From assembly GCA_902792555.1 (NCBI GenBank), contig CADAZW010000007.1, positions 1 through 34,651 on the forward strand: DNA of 34,651 bases, given 5' to 3'. The first letter of the stretch is position 1. Each line of letters opens with the position of its first letter. The notes beneath the pieces were generated by a model. The model did no database searches and had not been told where the DNA came from. It worked only from the letters and a program-made list of their open reading frames with translations. Shown here piece by piece: positions 31,937-34,651 of this stretch. The DNA is from an uncultured Bacteroidales bacterium. GTDB taxonomy: Bacteria > Bacteroidota > Bacteroidia > Bacteroidales > Bacteroidaceae. A program made the translations under genes and the position numbers.

Positions 31937-31944
31937 CAAAGATA
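31937..31944 (-). promoter_or_regulatory. -7 element (TATCTTTG) for the LRR/SGNH cluster
   Basis: On the minus strand TATCTTTG matches TAnnTTTG exactly, giving a leader of about 75 bases before the ATG at 31854. A -33 TTG with proper spacing is not evident. Confidence 0.6.
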
Positions 31945-32226
31945 TTACAATTATTTCTTAATATGCATATTTGTCTACCTTATTTATTAAAATGATGATG
32001 CTTTTTCGCAAAAAAGAAAGGAGATTTTTCATTTCTCCCATGATGGGAAAAAAGGTGAAATTTTTGGTAATGATATAGATGTTGGCACAGATTATTCATA
32101 ATGCAGCCAATTCTGACTGCGTTAGTTGTATGTTTATTGCATAGCAGCGTTGATTAGAATAGACATTAGAATAGACATAAGACTTTTATTCCGAGTCTTT
32201 TGCGTGATTATTGCCTAAGTTTAATC

Positions 32227-32384
32227 TAATCCCGTTCAAAAAAGTTTTAATCCCATGGAAAAATAAACTAATCCCGTGAAGAAAAATTTTAATCCCGTGG
32301 AGATGGCGTTTTTCCACGGGATTAGATTTCGTTTCAAGGCTTTTAGATTTCGTTTCAAGGCTTTTAGATTTGATTTCCACAGGA
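32227..32384. repeat. 21-bp periodic array B with reversal of orientation
   Basis: TAATCCC(G/A)TG-type units start at 32227, 32248, 32269 and 32290, exactly 21 bases apart. The same core then appears inverted (CCACGGGATTA, 32314-32324). It continues as TTAGATTTCGTTTCAAGG units at 32322, 32343 and 32364, again 21 apart. The latter overlap the start of the 240-bp repeat. Spacers are A/T rich and vary. A 64-residue minus-strand frame through it (heptads such as KSKSLET) is an effect of the 21-bp period and is not called as a gene. Confidence 0.8.
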
Positions 32385-32559
32385 CCAAATTACCCTGCAT
32401 ATTAAATCGTCTGTTTTTCAACTCTTTAACCGAAGCAATGCAAGAATGTATGCAAAAAACAGCTTATTTTTTATAGGCAATGACACAGATGTCGGCGCAG
32501 AGAGAGCATGACTATTTCGCAGAGACTGTAATCTGTGCCAACTGCTATATTGTTGCCAT
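32320..32559. repeat. Right copy of the 240-bp repeat, uninterrupted
   Basis: The repeat matches 1-162 plus 671-754 in order and orientation over about 240 bases, with few substitutions. It is the apparent empty site for the 508-bp insertion of the left copy. It contains GTCGGCGCAGA and TCTGTGCCAAC, a weakened version of the inverted repeat at 686-737. It lies about 260 bases ahead of the acyl-CoA synthetase gene. The rest of the 31855-32819 gap is A/T-rich and non-coding, with a partial third copy near 32066-32120. Confidence 0.9.
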
Positions 32560-32735
32560 TTTTTATTTTTATGGAGAGGTGCTGCATAGCGGCGGGAGTG
32601 TATGATGTGACATTTAGTTATTAATTACACGTCATCAATTTGTGCTTGTTTTCACGAAAATGACAATTTTTATTGCACACTCGGTGGAGAGTGTGTGCTA
32701 AAATGTTCTATTTCACATATTTTATAGCATTTTTC

Positions 32736-32768
32736 TTGCGGGGGAAAGCAAAAAAAATATTAACTTCG
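32736..32768 (+). promoter_or_regulatory. Probable promoter TTG-N22-TAACTTCG of the acyl-CoA synthetase gene
   Basis: TAACTTCG (32761-32768) is the same -7 variant as in front of purA, with a TTG at 32736-32738, 22 bases upstream. The leader to the ATG at 32820 would be about 45 bases and includes TTGGCGCAGAAAGCGCC, a small hairpin. Confidence 0.55.
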
Positions 32769-32819
32769 CGATGATTTTGGCGCAGAAAGCGCCGTGCTGA
32801 CATCATAATAAGAGAAAAA

Positions 32820-34493
32820 ATGATAGAGCACTTCTTAAAACAGACAACATTTACAGACAACGCAGACTACAGGCGCAACCTGCAGTTTACGGTGCCTGAT
32901 AACTTCAACTTTGCCTACGACGTGATGGATCGCTGGGCAGAGGAGGCTCCCGATAGCCACGCCTTGTTGTGGGCCCGCGAGGGTGGTGAGCACCGCACGT
33001 TCACCTTCCGTCAGATGAAGGAGGAGAGCGACCGTGCTGCGAGCTACCTGCAAGGGCTGGGCATAGGCCGCGGCGACAGAGTGATGATTATCCTGAAGCG
33101 CCGCTATGAATTCTGGCTCACTGTGCTGGCCCTCCACAAGCTGGGCGCCATAGCCATACCTGCCACCCACATGCTCACCCGTCGCGATATTGTATACCGC
33201 AACCGCAAGGCCAGTATCAAGGCCATCGTCTGCGTTGGCGATGATTATGTGGTGGAGCAGATAGCCGAGGCCATGGAAGAGAGTCCCTCGGTGGAGACAT
33301 TGATCAGCGTGGGGCCTATTGTGCCCAAGGGTTTTCACGACTGGCACAAAGAGATTGGCAGTGCCAAGCCTTTCGTGCGCCCTATCAGCGTAAATAGCAA
33401 CTCCGACGTGATGCTGGCCTATTTCACCAGCGGCACCAACGGTGAGCCCAAGATGGTGGTTCACGACTATACTTATCCCATAGGCCATCTTACTACCGGC
33501 GCCTTCTGGCACAATCTGCACAAGGGCAGCATCCATCTCACCGTGGCCGACACCGGCTGGGCTAAGGCCGCTTGGGGCAAGCTCTACGGCCAGTGGTTTG
33601 CCGGCGCTACGGTTTTTGTGCTTGATCAGGAGCGATTCAACGCCTTGCGTCTGTTGCAGGCCATCGAGAAATACCGTATTACCTCCTTCTGCGCACCGCC
33701 AACCGTTTATCGCTATCTGGTGCACGAAGACATGGCTAAGTTTGACCTCAGCTCGTTGGAATGGTGCACCACCGCCGGTGAAGCCCTCAATCCCTCAGTG
33801 TTTGAACGCTTTAAGGCTGCCACGGGCATCAGCCTCCATGAGGGTTTTGGCCAGACGGAAACCACCATGACGCTGGGCACCATGCCCTGGGTCACCCCCA
33901 AGCCGGGCAGCATGGGCCTGCCTAATCCACAGTATGATATTGCCCTGCTCCGAACCGACGGCACTCCTTGCGCCGATAATGAGAATGGCGAGATATGCAT
34001 AATCACCAGCCACCGTAAGCCACTAGGCCTCTTCCTCGGCTACTTCGGCGATGAGGAATTGACGCGCAGCGTATGGCACGACGGCATATACCACACCGGC
34101 GACGTGGCCTATCGTGACGAGGACGGCTATTACTGGTTTGTGGGCCGCACCGACGATGTTATTAAGAGTAGCGGTTACAGGATTGGCCCATTTGAGGTGG
34201 AGAGCGCCCTGATGTGCCATCCCTCAGTGGTGGAGTGTGCCATCACCGGTGTGCCCGACGAGTTCCGCGGTATGGTAGTCAAGGCTACTATCGTTCTGCG
34301 CGAGGACTGGAAGGCTCGTGCCGGTGACGACCTCATCAAGGAATTGCAGGAGCACGTCAAGCGCACCACCGCTCCCTACAAATATCCGCGTATCATAGAG
34401 TTTGCAGACGAACTGCCTAAGACTATCAGCGGCAAGATTCGACGCGTAGAGATTCGCGAACGTGATGCTGAGAACGCTTTCGAAAACGGATAG
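32820..34493 (+). CDS. AMP-forming acyl-CoA synthetase (acetyl/medium-chain type)
   Basis: The enzyme activates a carboxylic acid with ATP and CoA through an acyl-adenylate. The ANL-family motifs are complete: P-loop-like AYFTSGTNGEPKMVVHD, HEGFGQTETTMTLG, YHTGDVAYRDEDGYYWFVGR, DDVIKSSGYRIGPFEVES, and the C-terminal catalytic lysine in LPKTISGKIRR. At 557 residues it lies between long acetyl-CoA synthetases (about 650) and short acyl ligases. The TDTGWAKAAWG-like segment (VADTGWAKAAWGKLYGQW) is of the ACSM/medium-chain branch. The substrate (acetate, propionate, a branched acid, an aromatic acid) cannot be told. It has its own promoter and terminator and stands alone downstream of a long repeat-rich gap. 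Confidence 0.92.
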   Translation: MIEHFLKQTTFTDNADYRRNLQFTVPDNFNFAYDVMDRWAEEAPDSHALLWAREGGEHRTFTFRQMKEESDRAASYLQGLGIGRGDRVMIILKRRYEFWLTVLALHKLGAIAIPATHMLTRRDIVYRNRKASIKAIVCVGDDYVVEQIAEAMEESPSVETLISVGPIVPKGFHDWHKEIGSAKPFVRPISVNSNSDVMLAYFTSGTNGEPKMVVHDYTYPIGHLTTGAFWHNLHKGSIHLTVADTGWAKAAWGKLYGQWFAGATVFVLDQERFNALRLLQAIEKYRITSFCAPPTVYRYLVHEDMAKFDLSSLEWCTTAGEALNPSVFERFKAATGISLHEGFGQTETTMTLGTMPWVTPKPGSMGLPNPQYDIALLRTDGTPCADNENGEICIITSHRKPLGLFLGYFGDEELTRSVWHDGIYHTGDVAYRDEDGYYWFVGRTDDVIKSSGYRIGPFEVESALMCHPSVVECAITGVPDEFRGMVVKATIVLREDWKARAGDDLIKELQEHVKRTTAPYKYPRIIEFADELPKTISGKIRRVEIRERDAENAFENG

Positions 34494-34550
34494 CTGCTAA
34501 TTTCGAGAACAGCAATTGTAGGGATTCTGACTTTACATACTATATACCAG

Positions 34551-34583
34551 ATAGGCGGCGAACGCAAGTTGTTCGCCGCCTAT
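34551..34583. terminator. Bidirectional terminator hairpin after the acyl-CoA synthetase gene
   Basis: ATAGGCGGCGAAC (34551-34563) and GTTCGCCGCCTAT (34571-34583) form a perfect 13-bp stem with a 7-base loop, followed by TGGTTTT on the plus strand. It lies between convergent genes and can end transcription from either side. Confidence 0.85.
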
Positions 34584-34605
34584 TGGTTTTGTCAGGCTGG
34601 GTGTC

Positions 34606-34650
34606 TTATTCATTGCGGAACCATCCGCTGATGTTGCCTTTCACCTGGTC
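34606..34650 (-). CDS. 3' end of a minus-strand gene, cut by the window edge
   Basis: On the minus strand the frame DQVKGNISGWFRNE followed by TAA runs to the window edge. It is in the right place relative to the shared terminator hairpin. Fourteen residues are too few to name a family, and other frames of this short stretch also close, so the call is tentative. Confidence 0.4.
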   Translation of the reverse strand, partial: DQVKGNISGWFRNE

Positions 34651-34651
34651 T

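Noticed and set aside
32186-32380. Minus-strand 64-codon frame with heptad-like KSKSLET repeats.
   Set aside because: The heptads are a by-product of the 21-bp array (seven codons per unit); start and end are not conserved in the other array.
32227-32384. CRISPR array.
   Set aside because: Units are only 21 bases including spacer, partly degenerate, and reverse orientation; there are no unique spacers and no cas genes.

Overview
The window reads as chromosomal DNA of a gut- or oral-type member of the Bacteroidales, most likely Prevotellaceae or a close relative. The evidence is a 285-residue primary sigma factor without region 1.1, repeated TTG-N18/19-TAnnTTTG promoters (the Bacteroidetes type), near absence of Shine-Dalgarno sequences, BspA/LRR and SGNH surface proteins, and several secreted proteins ending in a 'YDLxGRxx...KGIYIxNGKKxxxK' tail. 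No rRNA, tRNA, phage, CRISPR or transposase gene was seen.

Layout. 1-912: an intergenic repeat copy interrupted by a 508-bp AT-rich insertion carrying a 121-residue orphan. 913-4797 (minus): queA, rpoD, cstA. 4987-7690 (minus): two secreted proteins in one transcription unit. 7797-11155 (plus): trmO-rlmN overlapping by one base, pdxA with its own promoter, and a short AraC-type regulator. 11109-16853 (plus): an M49 dipeptidyl-peptidase overlapping the regulator by 47 nt, a HEAT/AlkD-like protein, purA, and a GH5 beta-mannanase. 16854-17783: a long repeat-rich gap with the 3' remnant of a sialate O-acetylesterase. 17784-21936 (plus): a 1308-residue surface protein and a 66-residue companion. 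22280-23617 (minus): gdhA. 23629-31854 (minus): a secreted glycan-acting cluster with an LRR/discoidin/degenerate-SGNH fusion, an active-looking SGNH esterase, a small beta protein, a truncated SGNH remnant, a GH29 alpha-L-fucosidase with a discoidin domain, and a two-module secreted protein. 31855-32819: a long repeat-rich gap. 32820-34493 (plus): an acyl-CoA synthetase. 34606-34650 (minus): the last codons of another gene.

Functional picture. The housekeeping part covers tRNA/rRNA modification (queA, trmO, rlmN), transcription (rpoD), PLP and purine synthesis (pdxA, purA), ammonium assimilation (gdhA), and peptide or starvation metabolism (cstA, M49 peptidase). The accessory part is for host or plant glycans: fucose removal (GH29) with O-deacylation (SGNH), mannan cleavage (GH5) and a dead sialate esterase. 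No SusC/SusD pair is present, so this is not a canonical polysaccharide utilisation locus.

The least expected content is non-coding or repeat-derived: (i) a 240-bp repeat at both ends of the window, one copy split by an insertion with a 9-bp flanking duplication; (ii) arrays of degenerate units with exact 21-bp spacing that reverse orientation midway; (iii) a dispersed structured element in three copies whose stems show compensatory changes; (iv) simple-sequence and palindromic repeats incorporated in frame into several proteins, most clearly QueA; and (v) a retained 41-codon esterase fragment between a perfect promoter and the fucosidase start. Family assignments rest on motifs read by eye; no database search was run.
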